Shown here in pieces: positions 63,899 through 64,000 of a DNA stretch of 64,000 nucleotides. The notes under the pieces are model-generated. The model saw nothing but the letters and a program-made list of their open reading frames with translations. It was not told the DNA's origin and ran no database searches. The first letter of the stretch is position 1. Each line of letters begins with the position of its first letter. Position numbers and translations under genes: made by a program. The DNA is from Adiantum capillus-veneris (taxonomy: Eukaryota > Streptophyta > Polypodiopsida > Polypodiales > Pteridaceae): assembly GCA_014529385.2 (NCBI GenBank), contig CM043953.1:66894372-66958371 (forward strand), written 5' to 3'.

Positions 63899-64000
63899 AT
63901 TTGCTAGCTTTTGTCTATTGTTCAAACAAACATACATTTTTCAGTCAAAGCCTTGTTTTCAGTCATTGTCATGCTTGTCAGCTTTCATCATATGAAAAAA

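Noticed and set aside
1-64000. CRISPR arrays, operons, bacterial-type promoters or rho-independent terminators
   Set aside because: None seen; tandem repeats present are microsatellites or element-internal, and the content is eukaryotic.

Overview
The window is nuclear DNA of a large-genome land plant. Evidence is the crowding of plant-type LTR retrotransposons (Ty3/gypsy chromovirus, Tat-like dual-RNase H and a DHGS-protease lineage, plus Ty1/copia), an L1-type LINE with a DUF4283-like ORF1, a CACTA terminus, GT-AG introns, long (CT/GA)n tracts and two plant-specific PADRE/DUF4228-like genes. The mix of families suggests a fern or another plant with a very large genome, but this is inference from composition only.

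Region by region: 1-7745 is the right part of a gag-protease LTR element with no pol. One long frame (282-5462) is broken only by two TGA codons; a 1.6-kb non-coding stretch, a polypurine tract and an LTR follow. 7746-10492 is the right part of a CACTA-type element carrying intron-containing ORFs and a small foldback element. 10493-18783 is a minus-strand chromovirus, split by a complete nested Ty1/copia (11957-17053, TSD TGCAT) and by a 451-bp near-perfect foldback element (17567-18017). 18784-20840 is a plus-strand Tat-like pol remnant joined head-on to it. 22040-22768 is the first probable host gene. 24740-29440 holds decayed chromovirus, copia and Tat-like fragments. 29446-38299 is a near full-length minus-strand Tat-like element with both LTRs, itself hit by a 743-bp TIR element. 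41000-46950 is a minus-strand LINE hit by a second copy of that TIR element. 47440-47775 is a plus-strand LINE fragment fused to the truncated LTR of a third gypsy lineage (47771-56286). 58888-59574 is the second host gene, a paralogue of the first. 62291-64000 holds two tRNA-like SINE copies, one interrupted by an LTR element that runs off the window and carries an unrecognised 197-codon ORF.

Only the two small MG-start proteins look like ordinary host genes. They share a start region, a KKV(T/S)F motif and a VRVKVVISKKQLSELL block, and both begin just after a CT-repeat leader. Nearly everything else is nested, mostly dead, mobile DNA. The informative parts are the insertion order, two small DNA-transposon families each seen twice, and the gag-pro element whose frame survives apart from two UGA codons, one of them in the readthrough-type context UGA-CUA.
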